Assembly (NCBI GenBank): GCA_037576195.1
Contig: CM075102.1
Location: 37,382,745 to 37,446,744 of the forward strand
Reading direction: 5' to 3'
Length of the DNA: 64,000 nucleotides
DNA from: Phytoseiulus persimilis
Taxonomy: Eukaryota > Arthropoda > Arachnida > Mesostigmata > Phytoseiidae
Positions 1-11,724 of this stretch are shown here, piece after piece (position 1 is the first letter of the stretch; every line of letters begins with the position of its first letter). Position numbers and translations under genes: made by a program. A model generated the notes under the pieces. The model did not search any database. It was not told the DNA's origin and worked only from the letters and a program-made list of their open reading frames with translations.

Positions 1-61
1 CTCTCAGTGGATTCCGTCAGTTCTTTCGGGATGAATATAAGATATACCTTCTAATAAACAT

Positions 62-67
62 TTTATT
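62..67 (-). terminator. Poly(A) signal of the C2H2 gene
   Basis: AATAAA on the minus strand (TTTATT on plus) lies about 185 bases downstream of the C2H2 stop codon, a normal distance for a cleavage signal. The rest of positions 1-250 reads as 3' untranslated or intergenic DNA. Confidence 0.55.
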
Positions 68-251
68 CGTGATTCAATGTGGATCTCAGTCGCCAACTGG
101 CCGAAACGATGACTCAATCTGGTCAAGTACACAGCATAAAGGTTATTCCAGAATTTTCGTTCAGAGGTAGAAATTCCGAAGTCGCGCTCGCCGACCTCGG
201 CGTTTGTGCTCATTAGCCTGCTCGTCCAAAGGCCGGATATACTCTCAAAAC

Positions 252-1298
252 CTAAGCCTCAAGGGAGGCAGAAACTCGATCGGGCCTCTGTCTTGATTTC
301 GGACAGCGATGCACAGACAGACCATTATATTGTCGGAATCTCTTGCCGCAATCGTCGCAAGCGTAAGGTTTTTCGCCGGTGTGGAGGCGAAGGTGGACTC
401 TGAGGCCGCCATAACCAGCGAAGGTCGAGGGACATTCGGGACATGCGTACGGCTTCTCTCCGGTGTGAGTCCGCTTGTGAAGTGTGAGAGAGGCGGAATT
501 GGAAAAACTCTTGTCGCATTCATTGCAAGCGAACGGTTTCTCCCCAGTGTGAGTGCGTTCATGCGAATAGAGACCACAGGAGCGGCTGAATTTGGCGGGA
601 CAACGAGTACAGACGTACGGCTTCTCTCCTGTGTGAACGCGTGAATGACGAGCCAGATGTCCTGAGCACTTGAAGGATTTCTCACATTCTTTACACGGAA
701 ACGGTCTCTCACCAGAGTGAGAGAGTTTGTGCGTTGCCAAACTCGTTCCGTGTGCGAAAACAGCGGAGCATTCCGAGCACTGGAAAGGTTTCTCGCCTGT
801 GTGGCCCCGCTTGTGGATCGAAAGCGATGATGAATTGGCGAAACGTTTCCCGCACTCATCGCAAGGGAACGGCCTCTCACCTGTGTGAGTCCGCATGTGA
901 CTGGTGAGGCTGGTTTGTTGATGAAACGTCTTGGAACATCCACTGCACGCGAAAGGCCTTTCGTCTGTGTGAAGCCGCCGATGTCTGTCAAGCGCGGATT
1001 TCTCAGTGAACTTTTTGTCACACTCGTCGCAGGCAAACGGTTTCTCTCCGCTATGGATCCTCATGTGGTTGGTAAGGTGAACCTTGACACGGAAGCTGGC
1101 AGTGCACCCGTTGCATGAGAAAGGCCTCTCATCGGTGTGACTCCGTCGATGTGTGTTGAGGATGGATTTCTGACTAAAACATTTCCCACAGTCATCGCAC
1201 GCGTAGGGTTTCTCGCCTGTATGGGTTCGGAGGTGTTGAACGAAGGAAGATTTTTTGTTGAAGCGAGCAGCGCACGCGGAGCAGGAATGCACTACCAT
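252..1298 (-). CDS. C2H2 zinc-finger protein (11 full fingers plus one degenerate)
   Basis: Probable nuclear DNA-binding protein, 348 residues, made almost entirely of a tandem zinc-finger array. I count eleven canonical C-x2-C-x12-H-x3-H fingers joined by Krueppel-type linkers (TGEKPY, TGERPF, TDERPF). A last unit near the C-terminus keeps its two cysteines and first histidine but ends in HRCPKSR, so it lacks a normal fourth ligand. The ATG at 1298 is in good context (ATCATGG) and sits just before the first finger. The open frame extends 23 codons further upstream but only reaches a GTG. No KRAB, BTB or ZAD domain is visible, so the orthologue cannot be named; large multi-finger proteins of this type expand independently in arthropods. 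One uninterrupted exon with no frame break, unlike several genes further along. Confidence 0.93.
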   Translation of the reverse strand: MVVHSCSACAARFNKKSSFVQHLRTHTGEKPYACDDCGKCFSQKSILNTHRRSHTDERPFSCNGCTASFRVKVHLTNHMRIHSGEKPFACDECDKKFTEKSALDRHRRLHTDERPFACSGCSKTFHQQTSLTSHMRTHTGERPFPCDECGKRFANSSSLSIHKRGHTGEKPFQCSECSAVFAHGTSLATHKLSHSGERPFPCKECEKSFKCSGHLARHSRVHTGEKPYVCTRCPAKFSRSCGLYSHERTHTGEKPFACNECDKSFSNSASLTLHKRTHTGEKPYACPECPSTFAGYGGLRVHLRLHTGEKPYACDDCGKRFRQYNGLSVHRCPKSRQRPDRVSASLEA

Positions 1299-4200
1299 GA
1301 TGCTTCTCTTGGTTGATCGGTGATAGTTGGTCGAAGCTCGTTCAAAGACGATCGCGATGAAGATCACTGTTTCGCGGTTATAGTCTGGAGTTCACAACTT
1401 ACGGCGACATCTGCAAAGCACTTTTGGTCCCAGGTAGAGCGAGATCAGAATGATTCACGATAAGTACTCTTCGAGATTGCACAGCGACCCAAGCACTGCA
1501 GACGCACGCGCAGCCGGCGGGGTGCACCCCTTTAAAGGGTCGGCGAGAGAGAGAGCGAGTGTCTCTCTCCTTTTTGAGACTATGGGGTCGCGGAGACCGA
1601 AAAACTCATCGACAGAAGCGTGGCACAATGTTTCTCAGTTCTCAGAGCGATGTCCGCTCGGCATCGTATGTGCTTCAAATAGGGGCTGTCTCTTCAAGTA
1701 GAAGAGTTTCGATCAGGGATTCCCGTTCAGGTATCAAGAGCCAGACAGGAAAACAACGAATATAAGGAATCGCAACATCCGATGGGGAAACACCGCTGAT
1801 GATGATCCCTGCGGGTATGAAATCATAAATTCGCGTGATATGTATCGCTGGGCTCCTTGCGCCTGTCCGAAGAAGTTCTCAAAACCCCACCAATCCAAAC
1901 TCAACCATGCCTATTGAAAGCTTTGGAGCATGTCATCGATACGAGGCAGCACAGATCTCATAGCTTCTAGAAAAAATAGTTCGGATTTTCGCAGTTCTGT
2001 GAAATGAGATTTGCTGTCCGATAAGCCGCATGCGGAATTCTTGTTCGATGGCCAGGAATCGAATAGAGGTTGCCGCCGATTTGCGCTGAAATTCTAGCAA
2101 AGATGCCTGTAGGCGCTGATTCATTTTTCCAGCATAGAGGCCAACAGGAAATCGTCGCAAAGATTGTTCAGAATCACTTGTTCTTCCCTAGCAGTGAGTT
2201 TCACTAATCCGAACGCGTTCTCGACACCTCTGTGCTGCCGTGTGCTGTGAATATTCGTTCCGACCCTGGTTCCTCCGCGGTGTTCCATGGGCGCGTTCGC
2301 AACATGAAAAATCTTCACATTCCGATACTGAAGCTCTGGACAGCTGGTTTTCTCCGCGACGATCATGATTAGAGCTTGCAAGTTCAGGCATCATTCATGA
2401 ATCGTCATCCATCCAGTCATGGATTTATGGGTGGATGAATGGACAGGTTGGTTAATTGTGCCTTCTCGCTATGACAATTGATGAACGCAGCCATCAGAGA
2501 GTCAGTTTTCCATTCCCCTTCAGGGATAGATAAGAGGTATAAAATTATGAATGCTTGAGCTTTCAAGCTCCAATCATGACCATACACATTGAGCTCTTGT
2601 ATGGGGTAGAACGCACCTTCCCGAGGACAATATTGCCCGCAAACTTCGAAAGCACCTCTGATGTGGGGAATCCCGAAGACGAAAATGGGCTCGTCATTTG
2701 AATAACGAATTCACGTTGTCGCGACTCCGTTTCAGATTCCACTGGCACGAGATCCAGTGCTGTTACCGAGCGCCTGCTCCCCGCGATTCTCCTTTAACAT
2801 TACTCATCAGATCTGCAGCCACATAAGGACTATTTATGGATCGCGTTAGCTCATGGGCTTACGGCGAAGTTTCGCCGACGAAACCGTTCCTGCGTCTTTC
2901 GTCGAGATACCCGAGTCAAGATGTCTTCCTCCGCACGGCGGACTTCAACGCTAAGAAAAATCGAACTTTCTCGCCTGAAAATTTGAGGCGCTCCTCGTGA
3001 ACTTCCGAGGCTCCGCGGAGAATAGCGGGCGATAGCTCTCGCGTCAGTTGGCTCAATTCATGACGAACAGATGCCCACGCAGGGAACTCAGTGCCCCTGC
3101 GTTGATTTACGAATGGTGGAATTCCGACAATGCTTGTATCCGTGCCGTGCATATGGTAGCAGAATTCGGAGCAGATCTGATCTCGGATGGGGGCTTTCCT
3201 TGTGAATTTTCAGGAATACGATAAAAATTGAAACTCCGGTCAATCATAAGCGGAGCTCAGGTACAGAAGTTGGCCGTTCTTGTCGATCTCTTGTTGCATA
3301 GAGGACGAAGTTCGAACCCGACTGGAAATGTCGCTCTATGGTAATAATATGGTGATTTGGCGTCTACACTCTTCAGACATCCGGGCTGTCGAATCATCGA
3401 GAGCTCCAGTTCCTAAACAGGCCGCTCGAGCGAAAGTACGAACGGGGCTCCAACCCTTCGAATGACCCATTCCGTGAATACTTGACTAAGAACGGGCACC
3501 CAGGAAGTCCGTCAACGTGATCAGCATGAGCGATTGAGGAAAATTCACTAAGAACCTTGCAGAGCGGAGACCATGAAATTTTCTGTTCTTTTTTTCCGTG
3601 AGCGAGGCTATCGCGGTAATCGTGAGTGGGCTAGAGCGGGGTACGGACCTCAAATTTCCACGGACGAGCCGCTGTTAATCAGCTGGATGCCGCAAAACTG
3701 CAATACATCCACAGTGGAACTAATGACACAGGAGAGACGTTGGGAGTTGTTGTGTCGACTGATCGCTCCTCCACATCGTACGAATATCTCAGATCTGTTC
3801 TGTAGATGCACCACATCGTATAGGAGACCACAATTTTCGATTTCCTTGCTGTGGTATTCGCGACTTCGCGGAGCAAATGCTCGATGCCCGATCCGCTGCT
3901 TCAGCCATACTCTGGCACCCCAGAAAGCCGCCTTCGATTCACCAGAAGATTCCGAGAGCCCGATTCGTATCATGGCCTATGGCCATCCTCAGCATGTTAG
4001 GGGGGTATTCTGGAATCTGTTCCCGGAAGATCCTTTCCTTCATCTCGGCGCAGCAAACACCTAATAGCGAGCTCCCACCGGAATTCGCTATCACAGAAGC
4101 GGCCAGCCCGAGTCTTTTCCATGAAAATCGTCTGCGAAAGATTCACTTTCAATCGACCGCTGGCTTGGAAAATATTTGACTGAGAGGATTTGGGATCCCC

Positions 4201-4950
4201 GCCATTAACAATCCAAAACATCTGACCCTCCCAGAGTTCGACGTCGACCACAAAGGTACCTGGTGCCGACCTGGAAGCCGGGCTCGGAACGCGAATAGCA
4301 GCTGATTTCCGCTGTCGGTTCTTTGAAGATGCTGCGAGAGAGTTCTTATGCAGGGCATTGGTGTGATGGAATGCGTGCATTGAATTCATCCTCAATCCCT
4401 CGGAGGTCGATCCCATGAGCTCGGAGCAGGCATACAACGTTATCGGTGGGAGGCAGTCTGGATCTTGTTATTCGTCGGATCAAGCTAGACTTTTATGGAT
4501 TTCGGAATGAAAACGCTCTTGGACTAGCCTTTGGACGCACGTCGAAGGGAAACCAGCGGGATTCGACTATAGAAGCTCCTTCCAGAACGTGATGTCAAGT
4601 AATAGGAACATTCAGCCTCAGCTCGAGTACGAATCAATAGTTCGATCGTTTTCTGTGAAGCAAAGACAACACAAGCACGAGTTCCTTTCAAAAGAAAACC
4701 CTCCAGCCGCTTCTCTCCAGGATGTCGGGGGCAATATAAGGAGTCGCGCTTCATGGTTGGATATCGTCACAATGTGTGATCATGCCCTGCCATTGCCGCC
4801 TCAGATACAATTACGGCTTGCTTCGAGTTTCCTCCACGGCTGCTTTCCCTGCAAAACTTCTGGGTACTCGAGTTTCTGAGAGCTTTCCCGTTTTCATGCG
4901 TTCCATCAGTGCCGTCCCTCCTCGATGGCGACATGGATCACCACGTATTT
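1299..4950. other. Region without an assignable gene
   Basis: No family-level similarity is recognisable on either strand. A 78-codon minus frame at 2916-3152 starts with ATG and is helix-rich, and a 163-codon plus frame lies at 3573-4064. Neither has a recognisable domain or a convincing splice context. An AG/TC-rich stretch and TTTAAA near 1530-1570 could belong to the upstream region of the C2H2 gene, but this is weak. Confidence 0.3.
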
Positions 4951-4957
4951 TACACAG

Positions 4958-4995
4958 GGGCGTACCCAGGTTTTTTTTAGGGGGGGGCGAGGATG
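4958..4995. mobile_element. Possible DNA-transposon end (CAGGGGCGTACCCAGG plus T-run and G-run)
   Basis: CAGGGGCGTACCCAGG is followed by a T8 run and a G-rich run. This arrangement resembles the terminal sequences of many animal non-autonomous hAT-type elements. The matching inverted end was not found, so this is a possible solo or eroded terminus. The following GATGATGATGACGATGAG stretch is a short trinucleotide-like repeat. Confidence 0.35.
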
Positions 4996-5851
4996 TGATG
5001 ATGATGACGATGAGGATTATGATCCCCCTGGGTTTGCCACTGCTTCTATCGCTCGACGTTAGCTCCAGCCGGAAAGAGAGTTTCCTGACCGTCTAGTGAA
5101 GCTCGACTGAAAATTCCTCCGCATTGGTATCGCGTTCGTTCGAGCTCGACTCTGGAAGCACATCGTTTGGCTTGTACCCTGCTTCTAATGAACTGAATCG
5201 GATAAACCGAAATGAGAAAGTTCTAATTCCCCTATTCAACCGACGAATCATGTCCACGAGAGGCCATGGAGGCTATCTTCCTTTTGTCTTTCAAAACAAT
5301 CATGTTCATTGGGAAGAGCTCCTCTCGAGAAATGTAGTATAAGTCTCCTCGGACTCAAAGATCGCCCTGCTTTCGTTTAGCTTGAAGATCTCAGACTTCA
5401 CGCATCTCGTTTCGCGGATCGTGTTCCCTTTCGGATGAGCATGTTCGCGCTTTCAAATCGAGCTCCTCCTGCGGAATCGGGAAGCTCATCCAAACTCTTG
5501 GAAAATGGAAGATGCTTGATGAACGTAGCTCTAGCTTCATTGTTATGCTCCTATGAACCCTCTGGAACCCATCAAGGATCTCAAGAAAGAGGATGATTTC
5601 AATGTCCTTTCGAGAATTCATGTCAGAATTGATTTCTCCCCAGGAAGTCATGTACAAACCAAGAGCCATCGCCAGATACCGATCAGTCGCCTTCCACCCG
5701 GGAGCTGAGCATTCTTTACGAAGATCAGTCAGCAGCTTAGCTATACCATTAAGTCAGTAGTCCTTGCCCCGCGTTGCTGTTAAGGACGATGGACTACCAT
5801 CGAGATCTGCTTGAATGAGGTCACAAGCGCTGCTTTGTAGTGTTGAGCCCC

Positions 5852-6719
5852 TCAGTCAGAATCTCTGACCAGAAGTACTGTGAGTAGAAGTAATGTCGGG
5901 ACCCTAAAGTAAGTTATTGGGTCATCGTGATAAGCCATCTGAATGTCCCTGGCGAAGTCCGAAATCACAATGAATATGAGGGAGGCGACTCCGATGTATC
6001 GATACATGGGTATTTGCCATTGATCAAGGGAAATAACGCCCACAACAACCGCCCCAAGAACATAGTCATATGAAGGTTTCCACCGGGAGATAACGCTGTC
6101 CGTGAGAGTCGCCCATGCAGCTACCACTGCACAGCAGGAGGCCAGAAGGACGAGAAGTCCCATCATGGACTCGGCCTCCCAAGCTATTGTGGCCACGCTC
6201 GCGACGATTGCAGTGCTGACCGTGAGTATGGTGAGAAGGACCAAGTTCCACAGGTATGTCTTCGGAAAGCGATCCCAGGCAAGCATTAGGTATGAGAATG
6301 CGGCGCTAAAAAAATAATTTTGTGACAGCGGAAAAGGAGTGCCTGCGACACAATTGAACCGCGAAGCGAATCCTCCAATCACTTACGAGAGCAGATAAAG
6401 AGCCTCGGAATCGTCTTCAACAATCTCATAGTTCAGGTCCGTATGGCGTGTGACGATGACAATAGCTGTCATCACTGCGAACAGGTTGGCGACCACCTTG
6501 CATGATTGGAATGCCTTTGTCTTCCTGATTTCACTCGAGGAATATCCATCTGCATTTGGAAAGTCTCGTTAGCAGGCCGCCTCGGAGCACAGCTGCGGAA
6601 CGAAGAGACCGTTTTCAGCTCAATATCGGAATCCAGCTCCGAAACCACAACAACAGCTCTGAGCTCAACCGCTAAGGACTCGTCGGACGGAATCGTTGAG
6701 AATCTCAAGACTCACCCAT
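5852..6719 (-). CDS. TMBIM/lifeguard-like seven-helix membrane protein
   Basis: Three coding exons on the minus strand give a consistent frame: 6719..6716 (ATG plus one base), 6549..6387 and 6305..5852, about 206 residues. Donors are GTGAGT and GTAAGT. Acceptors are ATGCAG, behind a CTAAC branch-like site, and TTTTTTTAG. The protein has about seven hydrophobic segments, an acidic loop (VEDDSEAL) after the first, and a C-terminal ISDFARDIQ...DDPITYF stretch. That last part resembles the YDTQ...SPEEYV region of Bax-inhibitor-1/lifeguard proteins, which modulate ER calcium and cell death. The N-terminus is short for the family, so a missed upstream exon is possible. Family assignment rests on topology and the C-terminal pattern only; another polytopic family is possible. 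Confidence 0.5.
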
Positions 6720-8315
6720 GCTTCCACAATCAGCTCCGGAAGCTTCCTCTAATGAATTCAAACCATCTTCGTTGTTTGAAAAGAATCGCGCGACGTGCTG
6801 TCTGCAAGAGAACAGGTATCCTCTCACTGGATGGAGAACTTTCAGAGAGCCACCTGCCGTCCGGGAATGAAGGGAAGACAGAATAGAGCCGTCGAGATTT
6901 TCCGCAGATTCTAGTGTCGTGTTAGCAAGTCGCGGCTGCCGGCTATTAGCAGATTGTAGTTTGTCGAGAGGGAACTATCCTTGTGTAGACTGAATTATGA
7001 TCGTTGGGAAAGCAGCAGTCGTCGATATCGTTTTCGATCCAAGAAGCAACACATGCATTTTCATCGGGTTTCATCCATCGCATCCTACGTTCGCGAAAGG
7101 AAGGCGAGCAGGTCGGGCCTTCTTCTGAGCAGCTACGAAGGAGCGTGATTCGAGCGGCTGTGTCGAACGTTCGAGGCTCGCTCACCCTCTTCAGAGAAAG
7201 TTCACAATATATCAAACGTTCCTGTTACAGTTCGAGACCCGATCTGTATGGCTTGAATGGAACGTTGAGTTTCACGTCTTGTACCGTGCTTGGCTTGAAT
7301 ATTCACTGGGACCGATGCACCGATGCGAGTGGAAGCAAGTACAAAAGAAGCGTTTTGTCGGCTTCTCAGTCGATATTCCTGGAATCCATTCGTCTATGAA
7401 GAGCGCTCAACCAAATTTCTCCTTGCGGGAAATTGGTCGAGCATAAGAGGAAAGTCTCCTCGGAGGGCTAATGCTCATGCAGCTCTAATATCCGATATTC
7501 AGTCTGCCTGGGCAATATCCAGTTTTGGACTGTTTGGACGGGCCGATAGCCGCCCGGGCACCAAGGCTCGACGTGAGTCGCAGATTCTCTCGTGACTTAC
7601 CTCGAGTTCGACGCTCTCAAATTTCCTCTCAAACAACTCCCGAATTCAGATCTTTCCCTGGTGTGATTGCGTGAAGTTGATTCTCGGGAGCCTGCCTGAG
7701 GCGGGAATCGGACGGGGCATCAAACTTCCGTTAAGAAACAGCTGGAGTCTCCCTCCGATCATCAATTACTTCATGGGTCGTCGTATGATTATAGATGTTC
7801 CAGTTCCCACCCAGCTATCGGACGCCCATCTCATGAGTAGAGCCCGCACTGATTATCCATCAATAAGTTCGTTCTTTCCGTGGCGATCGTTGTACGACAG
7901 CTAGAATTAGAATTCTACCGGGTAATGCAGGGTCGGGCATCTCAGTAACTCGCTCTCTCTCAGTAACTCCTGCCAACATGGTCAGTTGCACAACTTGAGC
8001 CGCCCTCGAGAAGCCTTCGTTTTCTGAACGACTGAAATTGAATGCGCGCGAAGTTACGTTGATGGCGATCGAATGAGAAAGAAACCCGAACCCGAGACCT
8101 CAGAGAGCTCAACATTTGCATACAGACGAGACGACTGAGTGAGTGGTTCCGACGAGTCGCAAAGTAGGTCGTTATTGAACACTAGGAACGGAGAGAGGAT
8201 CAGAAAGATTTTGTACGGAAACACCGGGAGCCCAGCCTATTCAGACTTGAGTCGAGCGGGGCTGCCGAGGACAAGGAACGTTAGTAAACAGTCCGCGCGG
8301 GGACTCGTGTCATCA
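6720..8315. other. Region without an assignable gene
   Basis: Presumably holds the 5' leader and promoter of the TMBIM-like gene. Open frames here overlap on both strands, lack domains and show no matched splice sites. Nothing else is seen. Confidence 0.3.
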
Positions 8316-8317
8316 TA

Positions 8318-9210
8318 CAGTGGACTCCGCCCAGTGGGAACACCGGATAATCGAATCATCCGCTTGTTCGGATCAGAAGTCGAATGCCCCGATTCTCCCC
8401 ATGGGACACGCTCCGGGTTTTCGGAACAAGGCTCCGCTCATTGAGATCATTCCGTCACGAGCGGAATTCTTCTCCAAATGGAAGAATGAGAAGTTCCCGC
8501 AGTGGTGAACGCATAGCCGGATGGATCACTTTGTTACAGTCACTGGAGCTTATTAGGTTCCAAGGTGTCACCGTTGAAACCCCGCCAATTTTCTCGAACA
8601 AAGAGACCAAACGTATTCCGATCTACTTCCAGTTCAAAATCTCGGGACATTCTTGTCAATCGACCGATCGGTGGTTGAAGCTCACGAAGATGAGATTGTC
8701 CAGGACATGGCGGCCAATCAGGATGTGTGGCTCTGGTTAAGAAAACGGAGAGGAGTGTCGAGAGGCGGGAAAGCCTGTTACTCTGCATGGAGTTGAGCGG
8801 AGTATCGAACTTCCTTAACGGTTTTTCATGCGAGGTTTCGAGGAACACAGTCCACGAAAGTCTTCAGTTTGTGTCGACTTCGTTTGTAGGCTCTCGAGGA
8901 CGAAGGGAACACGGATTTCGATTGATGAATTCTTCGTCAAGGACTGTAAGCCCACTCGCTGTTACATATTCCATCAACTCGTATGTTCAGGGAGAGCTTC
9001 ATTGTGTTGCTTTGGGTATCACATCCCGGGAACAATGAGCCTGAGCGCCTGAAGAGCCCTCCGTGATCTTATAATGAGAACAGGGACAATTTTTTGCGAG
9101 AACCCAGTATCAGGGTTATGATTTCTGTATTTTCCGCTTGATCGAATCGTCCGCTTAATCGGATCGGGGAGGTCTGGTCCCGATTTGTACCGATTAAGCT
9201 GAGTCCACTG
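8318..9210. mobile_element. Pogo/Tigger-like non-autonomous element flanked by TA
   Basis: The left end CAGTGGACTC (8318-8327) and the right end GAGTCCACTG (9201-9210) are perfect inverted repeats. Each is directly flanked by TA (8316-8317 and 9211-9212), the target duplication of the Tc1/mariner/pogo superfamily. Just inside both ends are repeated GGATAATCGAAT / CGGATTAAGCGG-type motifs, typical of Tigger-like termini. The 893-base interior has no intact transposase, so it is probably a deleted copy. Confidence 0.6.
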
Positions 9211-9388
9211 TATAAGAAATGAGGATTCTCCCTCCTCGACGAAACACCTCCTTCGATATGGTTGGCAACACCGAGACACTCCTTCAGCCAGAGAGGCATA
9301 CTTGGCACGGTAGTTGAAGTTTCATAGACATTCGGCTGTATGTTCGTGTTCTAGAAATACCAGTTTATAGTCCGGAGCGACAATCTTT

Positions 9389-9394
9389 TTTATT
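9389..9394 (-). terminator. Poly(A) signal overlapping the HMG-box-gene stop codon
   Basis: On the minus strand the stop TGA is immediately followed by ATAAA, so AATAAA begins with the last base of the stop codon. If used, the 3' UTR would be only about 15-35 bases. Confidence 0.5.
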
Positions 9395-9990
9395 CATGAA
9401 TCAGCCGCGTTCCGCCAACGCATTCCATCTTCAGCCGTGCTGTGCGGCGCAGTTGAGCCTCGGCTCTCCCAAAGCTCGCGCGCTTCATGGAGCTCCACCG
9501 AATCATGGGGGACCACTTCTGGTGCTTTGTCAGGATGTGACCTCGCAGCGGCGGAGGTCCTGATAGCCCGGAGGGCGAACTCTAGCAGCTCAACCTGGAT
9601 CGCTATACCGGGAGTCCCGCCGCGTGACAGAGCGGCACTCACGGGCCGCAAATCGAGCTCTGTCCCAGGGCTCATGAAATGGGTTTGTATCGCGAGGTCT
9701 CCACTCGACGCCGGCGCGGGGATCATGGCCGTGCTCCGACGAGAAGCGCTGTGACAAGAGAGATCTCCTTCTCGAAGTTGATTCACCAGTCTGCGGTGAG
9801 AAGCGCGGAACGGGCGCTGTTGCTCCTCGCTCATGGTGGACCAAATATCCCTCGCGATTTCATAACGGTCGTTATATCGCAGCTGCAGGACCCCCGGCAC
9901 TTTATCCTCAAGATGTCTCAGGTAGAGCTCTAACGGCGAACGAACGTTGCCATGTCTCCGCGAACGGCGCCTTCTATCCGAACGTGGCAT
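9394..9990 (-). CDS. HMG-box-like protein
   Basis: Single coding exon of 198 residues from ATG 9990 to TGA. After a basic N-terminus rich in Arg (residues 3-13), residues about 16-75 fit an HMG box. A proline-led helix start (SPLELYLRHLE) is followed by a second helix with the conserved tryptophan in IARDIWSTMSEEQQ, then a basic third helix (RASHRRLVNQLRE). These boxes bend DNA; the remaining 120 residues are low in domain content. The divergent box and basic leader recall sperm or chromatin-type HMG proteins, but that is inference. A TTTCACAG acceptor lies 20 bases before the ATG and a GTGAGT donor about 75 bases upstream of it, so a 5' UTR intron is likely. Confidence 0.6.
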   Translation of the reverse strand: MPRSDRRRRSRRHGNVRSPLELYLRHLEDKVPGVLQLRYNDRYEIARDIWSTMSEEQQRPFRASHRRLVNQLREGDLSCHSASRRSTAMIPAPASSGDLAIQTHFMSPGTELDLRPVSAALSRGGTPGIAIQVELLEFALRAIRTSAAARSHPDKAPEVVPHDSVELHEARELWESRGSTAPHSTAEDGMRWRNAADS

Positions 9991-10923
9991 GATTCGAAGC
10001 AACTGTGAAATTTGAACAGCTCATTTGAGCGCGCGTTCTTTGCGCGGAACAGTCACGAATATTGAGGCAATATTGATACTCACATTGTCGAGCAGTTGGC
10101 AGTTTCTTCGATTCGACCGTGCCTGAGTCACTCTGAAACCAATGCGTGCAGAATGATTTTTCTTCCTGACGCCTGGAGTCGCCTTCCTCTGGGCGAGGGA
10201 GGCCTCACTCTTCCATGTAGGCGCTAGTTCCTGAGAGAACTGAACATCAGGCGAGAAGAAATTGTTCAGTAGCTCGACGGAGAAACGGTTATCTAACTGA
10301 CCGTGGATTCCCTCCCACGAAGCCGTGATCAGCAGAACTTGAACCCATACCGGTTGTCCATATTCTACAAAAAAACATTTCGCACCACTCGTATTCCGAG
10401 ATTAAGGAAGGGAAGAGGATATTATTAGATATGAGCTCTGTCGGTCAGGAACCCGAAGAGTTATCAGCTCGGTTGGCTCCACTAGGAATGGAACTTTCTC
10501 CAACTGGAAATCGGGATCCGAGACCGAATGAGCTAAGAGCCGAATAAACCGAAACATACTAGGCGAGAAATGATGAGGACAATCGAACCGTTGCTAGGAG
10601 TTGGGAGTTATAGCTCAGTGAGACCCGGAACATGCGCTTGCGGCTGACTGCAGGAACAAAATGGATCGTCGATATTTTCGCTCATTTTGATGTATGTTGA
10701 CTGACAAGTGGTCCACGTTTTTGGGAAGTAGAAAATCTCGGGGATAAAGAGTTGAACATAATCATGATCATGGCTGTGATTGAGACTGTCGGTCATAGTC
10801 AAGCTATGGATATTATTCTCAATCAAAATCAAAAGGCTCTCTACATGATGTTGAGTCAAACGTGTTTGAGACCTTCAGGGTTGACTGATTTTTGAATCCA
10901 TCTGTGTAGAGAAAGCCGGAGCC
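9991..10923. other. Region without an assignable gene
   Basis: Contains the probable 5' UTR intron and promoter of the HMG-box gene (about 10,010-10,140, minus strand). No other coding signal is convincing. Confidence 0.3.
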
Positions 10924-11724
10924 ATGAAGAATATCGCAAGGGTTTCGATCAAGCTGGTGAGCGCATCGAGAAGGTACCGCGACCCGGGAGCGACTCGGTG
11001 CTGGAGGCAGTTCACCGCGGATACCTTCTGCGGAAACAACATGATCCCGCTCCGACCCAGAGCATTCTGCTCTCTGGAGTCACTACTCTATATCAGTAAC
11101 CATCGGACGCACTTCTCCTCCGACGCTCAGAGAAGAGAAATTCGATTCTCGTCGCTTCCGAGGGTTTTCACGTTGATCCCGAAATTTTTCCAGGAATCAA
11201 ACAAACGCATCTGTTCAAACTCTGAGGGGAACCCTGACTCTGATGTGAGACAAGGTTCCCCGCTGGAGAGGGAGCCTTTAGGCCCGGGAGAATCTCCGAT
11301 ATCGGATCACGGCAGGAGGTTCTCTCAAAGAGAGTCATTCGAGAATAGCGCGTTGAACAGGTTGTATCGAGAACTCCCAGAAGCGAAATATTTTTAGATT
11401 CGCGCTCAAGAGAGCCTTAGCATTCGCGGACATCCAATATCTGTTCTCGACAGGAATCGCCCTTGTTTGGATTCGAAAACTCATGTCTTCACATTGTTTT
11501 TCACCGCATTCCACCAACGACTGATCCGGCAAGCACACTCGCAGAAAGGCAATGCACTCCGACCCCGTTTCAGTGGGATGGAGGATGCTAAGGAGGCTCG
11601 CTTTGCTCAGTACGTTCTATCCTCACTCAATCGACCGGGAGACACCGATTTGTTTGGATTCCGACTGACCCCTGTGCAATCTCAGAACATCCTGACCGCC
11701 ATCAATGACCTAAGAACGCCCTGA
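10924..11724 (+). CDS. Hypothetical protein, possibly spliced
   Basis: An ATG at 10924 in good context opens a 157-codon frame ending at 11397. Its first 20 residues are Arg/Ser/Ala-rich and amphipathic (MKNIARVSIK), like a mitochondrial presequence. A GTGAGC donor follows the eleventh codon, and a CACTCGCAG acceptor at 11551 is in the same phase. That would instead join the leader to a second open segment ending at 11724 (about 68 residues in all, acidic MEDAKEARFAQYV then LFGFRLTP). I recognise neither product. Both readings could be wrong. Confidence 0.25.

Noticed and set aside
5852-6382. Start of the TMBIM-like protein at 6382
   Set aside because: That start is a GTG inside an intron donor (GTAAGTG), not an ATG; the exon begins at 6305 after TTTTTTTAG.
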